A DNA stretch of 64,000 bases from contig NC_043972.1 in NCBI RefSeq assembly GCF_902148855.1, positions 36,559,996 through 36,623,995 of the forward strand. The letters run 5' to 3'. The notes below the pieces were generated by a model that saw nothing but the letters and a program-made list of their open reading frames with translations, was not told where the DNA came from and did not search any database. Of this stretch, positions 13,601-25,902 are shown piece after piece. Both the position numbers and the translations under genes were made by a program. The stretch comes from Sphaeramia orbicularis. Taxonomy: Eukaryota > Chordata > Actinopteri > Kurtiformes > Apogonidae. Position 1 is the stretch's first letter, and each line of letters starts with the position of its first letter.

Positions 13601-16600
13601 GGTGAAAGACTGCACTCAGTCAAACAGTATATGTATATCTTTATAGCTTTTATTGTGAAAAGTAACAGCAATAAGAAGTGGTGGATCTGCACTCGTACTG
13701 ACCAGTAAGCATGATCTGCTTTTGTTCTGACTGACTTTGTTATCTCTGTTCCGCAGGTGTGTGACAGCGAATGGCATCACCTCTCTCTCAGTGTCCAGTT
13801 CCCTTCTGTGACCCTGTACGTCGATGGTGTGACCTTTGACCCAGCCCTCATCCATGACAACGGAGCCATTCCAAACCCTGCCCCCCGCCAGAGGATGTTC
13901 ATTGGTGCCTGCTGGGGTAAGGCTCTAAGATTTACACTCTTTTTTTTTTTTCTTCTTCTTCTTCTTTTTTTTTTTTTTTTTTTTTGCAGAGGTGCAATGA
14001 ATTCCCAGCTGACACATACTGTATTTCATTCCAGCATAATGACGGATTTTTGGCAGAAATGTATGCAAATAGAAAAAAGGGAATCAGATTTTTTTTTTTT
14101 TTTGCATGAATACTGTGTGCACCAAATGTGCACTTATCTTGGTCTTGCATTCCTCAGTCACAGAAAAGTCATTTAAATCACACTTCTCAGCCACACACCA
14201 AAGATAGCAATCTGCCATTTTTCAATAAGCAACAGCAACTTACCGACCCTCATAAAGCATCTGAAAACAATCTGCTGAGACATTTCTCCCCTCGCCTTTT
14301 CACTCCCTCATTTCACTCAGTTATAATTTGGTTGATGCATTTTGTCTTAGGGCTAATAATATAACTGACATATCAATTATTCAGGGCAGCACAACAACAA
14401 GAGGGCCAGACAGCTATCCGCCAGTTGCTCCCGTACTGCTGGTTAAAATGGGAAACTCAGGCTGCCAATTAGCAGCAAGATGCACACATACACAAATCTT
14501 ACACCCTCATCCACAGTGGAAGTCGCTCCGCTTCCTGCTGGATAATGAGGAGATGGTGCATTTTTGAATAGCGTCTCCCATTTTCTCACTTGGATTTTCT
14601 CACTTGTGCTTTTCTGTGTTACTTGTTTCCTGTCAGTGTTTAGGTCTATCATTTCTTCATTCTTTGTCTTTTCCTATTGATATACACAGCAGTGTTTCTT
14701 CTTCCGAGCCTCATTGTTTTCTCTTTTTCTATGCCCTTTCGCCCCTTGCTGGTTTTCCCCGTAGAGCCAGAAGAGGAACAGAAGGAGATACTAAATAACA
14801 CCATCCCAGAGGGTAAAGACTCAGGTGACCTCATTGTTTTCACGCTGTCGTCAGCATGCAGCGGCGCAGGCAGCTATTTTGTTGTGTATATTATCTATGT
14901 GCATATCAAACTGACTTTGGTACAATATTTGCTTACGCTGGATTATTTCTGATCTTTAGTAAAGTATATAGGTGGTTACCATGGCCTGTTGTCGGGGGTG
15001 ACGGTGCGTCCTGGCAGCGTGGAGCCTCACAGTGTGGTGGAGTGTCTGTATGCCTGCAGGGAGGGTCTGGACTTTGGAGACCTGGAGACTCTGGGCTCTG
15101 GAATGAAGGTAATGCACAAGAGAAGGATGTGATCTCATACAGTACTGTGCAAAAGTCCTAGTCCAACATTACATTTGTTGGTTTAGTAAAGTTCTAATCA
15201 CCACACGTATTCATTTCTCAGTTTCTGTATTATGCTACAATCTGGATATATATGGGAAGTATGTACAGCAGGAAAAAACTAAAGTTTCAGGGACAAGCTG
15301 CTTCTATAAACCAAAGACATAGTATGGAGTGTGACCTCCCTTTGCATTTAATATGTCTTTAACCCTTTACTTCAGATAATGTGTGATTTATTCTTAAATT
15401 TTCTAATGATTTATACCAGGTTTCATTCAACACGTCAGATATTTATAATTGATGTGTTGCTTCTTTTCATGGGGTCAGGGGTCACAATAAATAGTGACTT
15501 TAACCTTTATAACCCTTTTAGTTCAGTTTTTTATGTGTCTTTTAAGGCTCTGTGCATATTTCTGCATTTTCTTGTTGTGTGAAGAAAAGAGAATGAGAAA
15601 TAAACATGCATTCTCATTTCAAACCTGCAAAAGTAGGTATGTTAGGCCACCTCTAGCTTTGTTATTTTTGTTATTTATTTTAATTTTAAAAATATTTTTG
15701 TAATTTTTTTGTTGTTTTATTTTTGTGTACACATTAAACACACATTCTAATTGTCTTTCTTTGGTGATCCAGAGAAATACACATGTTTAGTTGTCACTTT
15801 GTAATCTTACAATTTACATTCATGGTGGCATTAAGGTGTTTTTTTAAAGTTAAAGCTTCAATAATTAGCATTTTATTAGCATCATTGGGCAAACATTTTA
15901 CAGTACCCCTGATAATATAATGTAAGTCAACTTCCACACCTCCTCTTGGCTCTGTTTTCAGGCTTCATGACTCTAGGCCATGAATGTAAGGGTTGTTATA
16001 AGAACAGGTGATTGACAGCTATAATGACCTGAAAAACCTGATGGCATGACAGTTAATGGTGCTGTCTTATCTTCCTATACAGTCTATGTTTAGGACGGAC
16101 AGAATTTCTGCCTAGTGAAGCTTCAAGGGACTTTTAACTTTAATATTTAATTAATTGTAGACAATGTGACACTTATCAGAATGGATGTGAACATACACTT
16201 TGCCTGCTTTGTTTGCATGTTTCATTTGTCTGTGTGTCTGTACATTTATTGTATGTGTGCACATTTATGTCTGTTGTAATTTAAGATGCCTTGTACACAA
16301 CAAAATGTGTTTACATTGTTGGATGTGATCTTATCCTCCTCTAGAGGTGGCTCATGTCATTAGATCTTTACGTATTTGGAGCTTTAATTTTTCCGTCTGT
16401 GTGTTGTACAATGGATTAACTCCATACAGAGCACTTATCCTTTATTTTTTTGTACTTATGTTTTTTTATTTTACAGGCTCTGCATCCTTTCTGTCCTGAG
16501 TCCTGCTGCCCTAGTTCTTTTTTATGTAAATTAATGAGATTTTTGGGCTTTGACCTCACAGGTTCATGTGAACCCCAGCCAGTCGGTCCTAGTGTTGGAG

Positions 16601-19600
16601 GGCGATGATATCGAGAGCTTCAACCGTGCTGTACAACAGGTCACCTACCGAAACTCTCTACGCTTCGCCACCCCTGGAGTCCGGCCTCTCAAACTAACCA
16701 CCTCACTCAGGTACAAAACACCACCAACGCACTTACAGCTGGAAACAACCATAATGATCTGATCTGATGCAGTACATAAAACACAGTTGTACTACATTAA
16801 CCTCAAACAGCAAGTGATTTTCACAAAATATGGTGAAACTGCAGGAGTATTCACTTGTAGATTAAATTCATATGGCCTCCCTCAAAACAAAACATTTATT
16901 TCCTGATTTTTCTAAAGTAAAGAGCTAACTGAAGTAATAAAAGACCCTGAAATGTTCACATCACACAATACTTCACAACTGATACAAAACAGTTTAACAG
17001 TTAAGCGCTTGTCTGAGATGTGATTTCCCCTTTAAAAGTGTGTGAAGTCTCCCTGTCCCTGTGCTGCTGCTGCCATCCACTCCTTCGACACTGAACTCAT
17101 CAAACATGGACCTTGCCTTTGCACAGATAAGGGTTTGTGTAGCATGAAAGAATGATTATACAAAGAATAACTCAAAGAAGGAGATAACAGGGAATATCTT
17201 ATCTCTCCATTCATTCTGACACAGAGTAACTTTTGCTTTGACAGAAAAACTGTCAGTGACGGATTTATTCTGCCTGATGTAAAAATAATCTGAAGGATTA
17301 TTGGATTATTAGATAAAATAAATGGCCTTTCAAACTTGGCATTTCAAACACTCAAACGCAAAATCTTCCAGACGCAAATAGTTTTTCCAAATAGCCAAAA
17401 TTATATGCATGTGCATTTTTATGACTGCAAAAAACACACTTTTAATTCTAGGCTCGCCCACTGAATTAGACTATTCTCCTCATTTGTATGATCCTGCTCT
17501 GAATCACCTCAAAGAAAATGCACTGAAAAACTCTGTTTGCGGGTCAGCGCTCAACCATGCTTAACAACTGCGAGCTGGCTCTCTGGCTTTAGCAGTCACT
17601 TTTAGTTGATGAAATATTAATTCACTTTGGGAAGTACAGTCCAGTACATACGGTATTGGTGCTATATTGTGTATTTACAGTGAAACTACCAGACTGATGA
17701 GAAAACAGATGTCTTCAAAATCTGTTACTTTCTGTTGTTTTAATTACATGTTTAAAAGATTAAATCAATTACCAGGCCACAAGTTTGGAGGTTTTTTACC
17801 CCTGACTGGTTTTAAGATCCCAATGCTTCAAGGTCATGTTTTTTTTCTTGGTTTCTGTTCAAGTGTGTGTGTTTTTTTCAGCATGTTTTATTCCATGTGT
17901 GAAGATTAGACTGATTTGAGGCCAGGAGTTACCCAGATGGCTGAACAGCAGGCCCTTCTGGAGAGGCCGATAGAAGCAGCTGCTCACTCAGATAGTGGAA
18001 ATGTAACACACACACAGACCGTGCGAACGTGCACTTTTCTTAATCCCCTTTCAAATACGATGCTAAATTATAGTGCAGTTGAATAAATATATGTAAGCAG
18101 CCTGTCATCAATCTGATTTGCTCTCCCTTTTTATGGCAGGAAAATTAAATTTGTAACAGCAGAGTTAGTGTGGTCTGACATTTGCTATTTTCAGTGTCTC
18201 AGCAGACCAAAGTTAACCACAGTCATGGTGGAACTAGATTAAGGCAACATTGCACTGGATTTGGACATTTTTTGTTCCAAATATTTCAATCATGCCAACT
18301 TCACTGGGTTGTTTTGTTGTTGTGCAAACTGCATTTATCACATACAGTCCTTCAAATCTCACTTTGCTGACTTCTTTCCTCCTTCCAGATGTTTCAATGA
18401 GGAGAGCTGTCTGTCCCTGAAGCAGCTGGAAGGCTACCTGGTGGTCCTCCAGCCCGATGCCCCTCAGATCTCTCTGTCTGGAGTCGGTCCTCACCTGGCT
18501 CGTCCTGCTCCCGAGTTCGAAGGCCCCCGAGGCGTCCCGCTTTTCCCCGAGCTTCGGATTGTCTGTTCCCTCTCTCACGCTGTCAACACAGCTGCACAGG
18601 GGATGGAGGGAGGAGGTGAGTCACACAGTAAACAACTCAGATTTACTGGGAGTTAATTGACAGGTTGTTATTTGTTTGCCATTATTGTTATTGCCATCAG
18701 GGTTTCTTCAAGTCGAATAATTATGTTGTTATTAACCTTCTGTCTGTGCTCTCAGCTCTGATGTCAGATGCAGTGGCTCACACTCTGGACGGCTGTGAGG
18801 TGCAGCCGCTGGGGGAGGAGCTAAACCCAGAGCGAGAGGAGCTTCTGGTGGACATGGATGTTGTACGTGAGCGGGGACTGGAGATCATTAACACCACTGC
18901 TTATATTGCCATCACAGGTAGATATATGCATAGAGGCTGTTTACATTTTCATCTTTTGTCCTTTTGTTTTTTGCATTTTTATCTGCATTGCAATATGAGT
19001 CTGCATAGTTGAGCACATTGTAAAAGCCTTCCTGAGACACAATGAATAAAACAAGAAAAATGATTCTAGTCAAATACATGATGCATCACACTCAGTAAGT
19101 GGAGTCCCCAACCGTAGGAAGAATGATTAGAGCCATTTGTTTTTTAATGGTTATTTTATGTTTTTTATACAGTTTTATATTGTCTTGCAAAAATATGGAA
19201 CTGGCAATATGAGCACTATTACATTTAATTTAGTTGCAAATGTAATTTCTGTGATACAGCGTTGCTTATATAATGTCTGTTCCTTCTAGTTTAGAAAGTT
19301 GGATGTTTGCTTTATAGTTTTATTCACTTTAAAAGGGTTTTAGTTTGGTGGAAACTGCAAATTTATTTTTTGCAAGTCACATCCTCATCTCTATATAGGA
19401 CAGCGTTATCTTGTATTATTCTTCGTTGGTTGTTTTCCCCTTTTTAAAAATCTTCTCATTCTTGATAAAGTTCAATAAATGCAGACAGATTCCCATCAAA
19501 CTAAGAGTCATCCATCCTATAAACCCACACCCAGCTGTCAAGTAGATATAAACTTCTTGTCACTCCTCTTTGCAGTCAGCGTCTGAGTATTGACTTCCTG

Positions 19601-22600
19601 TTTTCTTTGTGTTCTGCGTTCCCTTCAGGTGCAGAATCCATCTCTGTGTACGAGGACGTCCTTCGTTCAGTTCGCTACAGACTCGCCAAAGGCTCTGCCC
19701 GCTTCGAGAGGCGGTTCCGCCTGTCCTGCTCTGAGATGAATGGCAGATATACAAGCAATGAATTGACTCTGGAGGTGGGGAGAAACATCATTCACATATG
19801 ATAAACATCCTTCAAAATGGTGTTGTAACATTGCGGAAATTATTTTATCATTGTTTGATCAACAGAAAATTCACAGCCAAGTATTTTATGCATTAAAAAG
19901 TTACAAAATTAATGAAGAACTTTTTTTGATAAGGTATTTTGTTACATCGCATTGGAATTTATGTCACAAATTAAATCATTTGAGCGACTCCAAATGCTGA
20001 TCTATGAATTCATATCAAACATATTAATTAGTTACAGCTCTGTTACTGTAAAAGCCTCATTGCTGTTAAGGTGATGCTTTTTATTTCTCTTCTTTCACGT
20101 TTAACTCTCTGTCATCTTGCAGGTGAACTTCCTCCACTCTCTGGACAGTTTATACCACCCATCCCACCTTCTCGCCTCCCAGCAGCAGTTCCTCCATCCA
20201 TCCCACCATGCCGGGGAGTTGAGTGGACACACTCTGCCTAATCCACACCGCAACTCAGGTGACATTTGACGCCTATTCTGCTCTCTTTCTGACTTTTACC
20301 CACACACAAGGCAGTAACTGAACAATGGTTTGATACACTAACTTTAGCTTCATACCAGGATCAAAGTGATTATAGATTATCAGGTTAACTTTGAGTGGTT
20401 AGTTCAAGGAATTGCAATATTATGACTACTTAGATTTAGATTATTTACAAAAAATTATCAGTACTTGGTGAACTTGTTGAGGACTATTTTCAGATGTGGA
20501 TTAATAGTATAGTCTCCAAGTGAGTTACTGCAGCAGGATGGTGCATGTGGGAGTGAGCCGGAATAAAACTGTCCTCATGTTAACGAAGGAGCATTTCACC
20601 AAGAGCAACTGAGTGGGTCATGTGGTTTTGTAAAACAATGGAAGTCTATTCCTGCCCTCCAGTACCCACACTGCCATGCTGTTTAGCAAGACAGAAAAAG
20701 ATTTAGTATGTCCCAAAACATAGGATGACAAATGGAACATGTCAAAAATACCAGGACATCCTACTACATCCACTCACATTTTACAGTATCCAACCATTCC
20801 TACCCACAATCCTCTGTGCAGAAGATGGGGTAGTATGGCCCAAATGTATGCATACTGTATTTAACATTACATACTTTGTAAGAGCATCAGCAGCATATAT
20901 TAAAACAAAAAAAAGAAAAAGAAACAAAAGAAGTGATGTGATTTGGATGGCAGCCTGTTACTGGGAAATAACATTTTGCAACATTTCTCAGTATTAGAGC
21001 TATAAAGATTAATCGATTAGTTGTCAATAGAGTAACAAAGACCATGTTATAATATGTGTTAAAGGTTTTTTGAATAACGGGTATTAACCCTTAAAGACCT
21101 ACAACTTCCAAATAAATTTTCTCTACAAGTAGTCTTCCCTAATTCATCATGGTGTTATCTTCAGCATTTTCCATTTTTTAGATAGTTTTTCAATATTTAA
21201 TCGTACTAATCATGTAGCTCAGAGCAAATTCAAAGGTTATCAAAACACATGTCAAAATAGAGAAACCTGAAGAAGAAAAAGTCACTTTTTAGGCAAAATA
21301 TGTCATTAACTGAAAATTAAACCAAGTGTCTACAACCAATTGCCATTTTATCAAACTACATGGGTTTTGTTGGTGAATCAGTGCTGCAGAACATGATGGT
21401 GGTTCCATGTTCACTATGGAGCCTCTGAAAGTCCAAATGGGCCATCTTTAATGCTGCTAAAAGCCAAGAAACTGTATTTTACCCGAATTATTTAATGTAT
21501 TGACAGGATTAATTATAACACATTTTACATCATTAGATACTACCAGTTTCTGGCAGCTGTTTAGATCTTTTAGGCTTAAGGGCTAAAGAACAGAGGGATG
21601 AATGGTTGAGGGGGAAGAGGGACAAACAGAAGACAAAGGGGTTAGACATACCAACAGAGGGAGGCACAGTTTCATTGATGAATTCCATTGCCAGCTTTTC
21701 TCAGAATAAAATCAATCTTCTGTAATTCCAGTTTCTTAAGTTTGACTATCTCCTGGTTTTTCCTCCTTTATGGCGGTGAGCTGAATATCTCTGTGTTGTG
21801 GACCAATAAAGACATTTGCAGACGTCAACTTCTGACTTTAGGAAACACTGACTGACATTTTTCACTATTTTCTGACATTTTATAAACCAAACTGTAGGAA
21901 TTTAATGAATTAAGTCTTGCCTGACAGCCCATCATCTCGCTCTCTCTGTGCTTCCATGCCGTGAATAATAAAAAAAAAAATCCACTTGAGCATCCACAGC
22001 ATCATTTTCGGATGTTTACTGAACTCAGGGACCGTGAATAAAAAGCAATCAAAATTTTGACTTTAACCTAATAAACAAACAAAGGGAGATAAGGAAAGGT
22101 CAAAAACTTGTGTAGCTTCAGTCATGTCAGTTCTGCACCCAATTATATGACCATCTTATTTAGAATGTCCCAAAGACCATATATCATTACCAAGAAATAA
22201 TAGCTCATTCCCATACACAGAAATAATACAATTTTTCATACATTCATGTTCATGGCTGACGCAGGGATAGAACCCAGGAGGTGACAGTGCTGACCACTAC
22301 ACCACCGTGACCATACATCTAAATACTATACCATTTTCAGAGGGTCAAAATTCACAAGACAACATAGATAAACTGTAAATAAATCTAATGGATGAAGTTT
22401 GTTTACACAAGCAAGTAATCAATTATTTAAGACAATAATCAATCATGAAAAAATAGTTATGACTTACTGCCCTGTTCAGTTGGATACATGTTCATGGGAA
22501 CTGAACAATAAAGGAAATCTAAAGAGAGAAGATCATCACATTTACCCTTGAGTCAGTGTTATTTAAATCAAACTGTACTGTATCTTCATGTCATTTTTAA

Positions 22601-23022
22601 AGTGGTTCCAGGAGCAGCCACCGTCATCATAATGGTGTGTGTGGGCTTCCTGGTTGTTATGGTGATCCTTGGTGTTTTCCGAATCCGCTCTATCCACCGC
22701 CGAGGTGAAGGTTCCAGGGGCGGGGCTAAAGAGGGTAGTAACCAATGGGATGACTCGGCCCTCACCATAATAGTCAACCCCATGGAGGTAAAAACCACAC
22801 CAGTTAATGAAGTGAATTATCACCTCTGTTTGTTTGGATTTTTTTTCATCTGTGAATGCTTCCTTTCTGCAGTCTTACGAGTCCCGCATGGGCATCTCTG
22901 CTGACACGGAGGGAGAGGGGGAGGAGGATGAGGAGGTAGCAGAGTCACCTGATGATGCGAGTGACGACCAGCGAATCATCATCAAGAAGGAGGGGAGAGA
23001 CAGCAACGCCCGTCGCTACTGA
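2828..23022 (+). CDS. clstn3: Calsyntenin-3, type I synaptic membrane protein
   Basis: Eighteen coding exons, all phases consistent: 2828-2894, 5707-5829, 7105-7315, 8522-8730, 9794-9943, 10287-10472, 10608-10895, 12182-12294, 13757-13916, 14765-14812, 14972-15108, 16562-16710, 18389-18615, 18756-18917, 19629-19774, 20123-20258, 22603-22787, 22873-23022 (948 aa; human CLSTN3 is about 956). A signal peptide (1-20) is followed by two cadherin repeats (about 25-245), a laminin-G/LNS region (about 330-545), a long conserved ectodomain, one membrane helix (about 843-864) and a short cytoplasmic tail. The tail holds WDDSALTIIVNP, the tryptophan-acidic motif that binds kinesin light chain in this family, then an acidic run. 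Calsyntenins are postsynaptic adhesion proteins and kinesin-1 cargo adaptors. Paralogue 3 is assigned from the downstream neighbour pex5 and the short tail; clstn1 or clstn2 is less likely. Confidence 0.93.
3297..3660 (+). repeat. Purine-rich tract in clstn3 intron 1
   Basis: About 360 bases almost wholly of G and A on the + strand, without a clean repeat unit. Open frames on the opposite strand here are low-complexity Ser/Leu/Phe-rich by-products and are not taken as genes. Confidence 0.6.
3919..3986. repeat. (CA)n microsatellite
   Basis: An almost perfect CA dinucleotide tract of about 65 bases, with two CATA interruptions near its left end, in clstn3 intron 1. Confidence 0.95.
4250..4420. 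repeat. Possible interspersed repeat (CTTTATTGTCA type)
   Basis: The stretch beginning AGCTTTATTGTCAG, followed by a GTACAGCACA segment and an A-rich tail, resembles a short repeat common in fish genomes. A second copy-like stretch is at 60690-60790. The family cannot be named from sequence alone. Confidence 0.3.
7430..7925 (-). mobile_element. Degenerate Tc1/mariner transposase fragment
   Basis: Read on the - strand, 7825-7895 gives KVMWSNESRLAVLQRDGRI, the block around the second catalytic Asp/Glu-type position of Tc1 transposases (WSDES...DGR). Leftward the similarity continues over the remaining DDE region, but frames shift and stops occur, so it is a dead remnant. It lies in clstn3 intron 3, antisense to the gene. 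No terminal inverted repeats were identified, so the ends are approximate. Confidence 0.75.
8060..8165. repeat. Fish interspersed repeat (TTTATTTAACCAGG type)
   Basis: The segment TTTAACCTTTATTTAACCAG, followed by GTTGAGAACGGGTTCTCATTTACA, is a pattern I recognise as dispersed in many teleost genomes. It contains a short palindrome, GAACGGGTTC. The family name is not assigned. Confidence 0.45.
8180..8405 (+). repeat. Possible non-LTR retroelement 3' tail
   Basis: The stretch GTCGTGAGATCACTTTTGTT, then TTTGGTGCTATATAAA and a terminal GACTGATTGATTG iteration, matches the pattern of fish LINE or LINE-dependent SINE tails, which end in a short tandem repeat. It abuts the preceding repeat, suggesting nested insertions in clstn3 intron 3. 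Confidence 0.4.
10554..10604 (+). repeat. (TTTC)n microsatellite at a splice acceptor
   Basis: About twelve TTTC units run directly into TCCAG at the acceptor of clstn3 exon 7 (exon begins 10608), so the microsatellite is the polypyrimidine tract of that exon. Confidence 0.95.
11460..11700. repeat. Repeat built on GGTTCTATATA palindromes
   Basis: Variants of GGTTCTATATAG/GGGTCTATATAG recur at least four times in 240 bases in clstn3 intron 7. Such clusters occur in fish genomes as remnants of short palindromic non-autonomous DNA elements. The boundaries are not visible. Confidence 0.4.
13938..13986 (+). repeat. T-rich homopolymer/TTC tract
   Basis: Two long T runs separated by TCTTCTTC units lie just inside clstn3 intron 9. 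Apparent frames through it are low complexity. Confidence 0.9.
15138..15500. mobile_element. Possible Tc1-like element remnant, one end visible
   Basis: TACAGTACTGTGCAAAAGTC begins with TA and matches the terminal sequence of fish Tc1-like elements. Further in, a segment reading GAGTGTGACCTCCCTTTGCA is also of the type found inside such elements. No matching inverted end was found downstream in clstn3 intron 11, so it is a truncated or eroded copy. Confidence 0.4.
22255..22313 (-). repeat. tRNA-like SINE fragment
   Basis: On the - strand, CGGTGGTGTAGTGGTCAGCA supplies a box A-like sequence (TGGTGTAGTGG), and GGTTCTATCCC about 30 bases later a box B-like sequence. It is a fragment without a cloverleaf, so it is a SINE-type relic and not a tRNA gene. 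It lies in clstn3 intron 16. Confidence 0.5.
22603..22787 (+). other. clstn3: clstn3 exon 17: membrane helix and kinesin-binding motif
   Basis: This exon encodes the only hydrophobic helix (starting VPGAATVIIMVCVGFLVV), then a basic stop-transfer stretch ending SIHRR, then WDDSALTIIVNPME. It enters in phase 1 and leaves in phase 0. Its acceptor (TTTTTAAAG|TG) has a weak last base context, but the protein match is unambiguous. Confidence 0.85.
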
Positions 23023-24720
23023 GACACATGTATCTCTGCACCAGTTCTCATGGAAACCACAAACCGGCTCGCCAGTCACACACTCCAACACTTTTAATAT
23101 CAACGACTGCTGACACCACTATTATAAGGAATGTATGCTTACAAACACGACGCACAGCACAGTCACTGTAATACTCTACGCCATATGTGACCTATAGCCA
23201 ACAATGGGCTCTTGTTCTCCACCTTAATGTTCAATGGCACAATGTATACAGTTAATGTAACTTAACCACATGAGCAAAACCCACCAAAATTGTATGTGGT
23301 GCACCACTTCTGAATCACAAGATGGTAATGTGTCTGTATAGTGTAATGCTGGTTGAATGAGACTGATTTTTTTTTTTTTTTTTTAAAGATTGTATTCTAT
23401 CTTTTGTTATTAGAATGAAATCCATACAATACTGGAACAACAAGTCGGCCTTGAATTGATCTGTAGGCACAAACCATCATCTCAACACTCCTCCAGACTC
23501 CTGTAGACTGACTCACGAAGTCTGTGCACAAGCTCTTTTCTCACTCTTTGCATCCTCTCTCGACACATTCCTCGACCACTGTAACCCGCAGAGTGAAGGC
23601 AGTGAGGTCAGACATTACAGCTGGTCACTCTCTGACTTATAAAAAACATATATATATCCAAGCTGGCAGATATTTTTCTTTTTACATTCTGGTACTGTAA
23701 AGCTTCAGTGCCTGAATGCTTTTTGTCTGACGCGGATGATAACAGCGACTATAGAAGATAAACCCACCCTTGACATAAATCAGTGCTTCAGTGAAATTAC
23801 AGTGTAAGTCTCGACAAAATTGGAATCTTCGCAAAGGTTGTGCTTATGCCACTCAATGAAAACGTTTCATCATTTACAATAAACCTGACCTCTGACCCCC
23901 ACCTCACAGTGACCGCCAGAATGTCTCTAAATGACTCTCACTGCACTGTTTCACTCACTGCACACTCCTCTTACAATTACTGCAAGATGACACATGCAAA
24001 CACATATGAACACACACACATATTCCATACTGCTACCCCTGCTGTTTCCAGAATGTCAGCTCAGCTTGGGCAGTTTTGATTGTATTGATTGTAATGAATT
24101 TTATGTACATACAATGATGAATATTATGATATTATTGTTATTACTATTATTATTGCAGCCAATCTTTCTCTTTTTCTGCACATTTTGAGAGGGAGCAGGT
24201 TATGATTTTATAATTGTTTTCCATCTGAGTAATCACTGTTACAGCATCAGAAAACAGTATAATAATAATATTAATAATAATAGTAGTAGTGATAAGGATG
24301 ATAATCCCTGGCTTGATGAGTGTCACTTAATTTATGTGTAATATTGTTGTAATTTAAGAAATTGTCAATATCTGAATCACAGAATAAGGAGGGCACATTG
24401 TTGTGATACCTAGATAAGTCTCACTCATTTCATCTTTCACCAGGTTGATATTTTCACATCTGAGAACTAAGCATTTTTTTTATGTTTCTGTTTTCTCTCC
24501 ACGTCATAACTTCATTTTAAAGAATGTACAACTGTGTGCTTCTCCTCACCCTCCGTCCCCCCGGCCGCCTCCCTGCCTTCACCTCTCCCTCACTTTCCCT
24601 CTGTGTCTCTTGCTGTTTGTCTGTGTAGCCTATCAATGTGCAGTGCTAAACCTGTCAGTAAATAAAGCCTGTTGTTTTTGAGTGTGATGTTAAGAAGGAA
24701 TAAACATTGCATTGATTAAT
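23023..24720 (+). other. clstn3: clstn3 3' untranslated region
   Basis: From the stop codon the sequence is AT-rich and non-coding, with a T18 run near 23367. It ends in two AATAAA signals, 24661-24666 and 24699-24704. The first has a GTTGTTTTTGAGTGTG stretch downstream, so cleavage near 24685 or 24720 is likely. The length is typical of a neuronal transcript. Confidence 0.65.
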
Positions 24721-25620
24721 AACTTATATTATTACTATGTTACTATTGGAACATTACCTGTAATTATTGATACGACAATGACATGGATTATGCTGACTAA
24801 TTGTTATTGAGAACTGTCAGAAAACATTACAAAATTCATAATAAAAACACTATATGACGTCTCCATGAGAAGACTTTATTGCTAAGTTGAGCATTTGGGA
24901 AATATAGTTTTGTACAGATTTTATACAGCTAGTCTTAAAGTGTAGAGCAGGTCTGTCACTCTGGTTTGTGAATAAGTATGATAAATCAGTTTTTATTAAC
25001 ACAGGACTCCCTAATATGCAACTTAAGAGTTAGAACAACTAGTGGACTGATCACATAATTCACTGAAAATTATTCTACAACAATTTGCATTACGTTTTAA
25101 AGCAAATCAAAGAATATTATACTCAGGTCTGAAAAATAACCTTCATTTAATGTAATTTGCTAAATAATTCATTAAGAAAAACAGACAAACTGATTTTGTG
25201 TCTGAAGATAAACGTAATATGCGTAATGTTTAAATGTCCCTATCAAGAGTAATGTTACCATAAATGCTACATGCTATTTGTGAGGAACATTGGATGTTCT
25301 ATATGTTTACTATGTTTCACTGCATTGTCCCTGATAAATAAATGTATAAATAAATAAAATGTGCACTTATATGAATTATTATTTCAACATCTGATTTTCA
25401 GTGAGTGTTCAGTAAATATGATATATAAATTCACTTTGGGCCCTTGTATATTGCAGCACATGCTTCAGGCTTTCTTTAATAAAGATTGCTGGTGGTATTT
25501 GTGCAGATTCAGGTTGTATTTGATGGACTTTGATCTCCTGCGCAATATCTTTTTGCGTAAAGCGTTTTAAACCAGCTGGATCCTGTCTCCGTTCTTCACT
25601 ACGTTGTTTTTTTTTTTCCT
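24721..25620. other. clstn3-pex5 intergenic spacer
   Basis: About 0.9 kb of AT-rich DNA with no recognisable coding, RNA or repeat feature. Confidence 0.6.
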
Positions 25621-25902
25621 GCCACTGATTCTCTTTGCGTAAGGCTGTTTGAGAATACCAACCCGCCGTAACGTTGCGGGAGACTCCAAACCGTTCGGTG
25701 AAGGGTTTTGTGGGTCATGGAGGAAGAAGGTAAATAGAAGAGAAGCGCTAATATCTCACGGCGGCTGCTTTAAGACGGTTACCGCGGGGTTTGACGACCT
25801 GGATGCGGCTGCTTTCGGTCTGTTCTCGGTCGTAAAAGCAGGCGGAGAAGTCCCAGCGGAGAGGAGGGACTGTCGGCTCGGCTGGAGCAGCAGCTGACGG
25901 CG
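25620..25902 (+). promoter_or_regulatory. pex5: pex5 CpG-rich promoter and 5' non-coding exon
   Basis: A sharp rise in CpG density in otherwise AT-rich DNA marks a housekeeping-type promoter. A donor follows at 25903 (GGCG|GTGAGA). An apparent 82-codon frame through it shows no similarity and is best read as untranslated leader. The next exon starts at 28569, 32 bases before the pex5 ATG. Confidence 0.6.

Noticed and set aside
22255-22313. Possible true tRNA gene
   Set aside because: Box A and B resemblances only; no complete cloverleaf or acceptor stem, so treated as a SINE relic.
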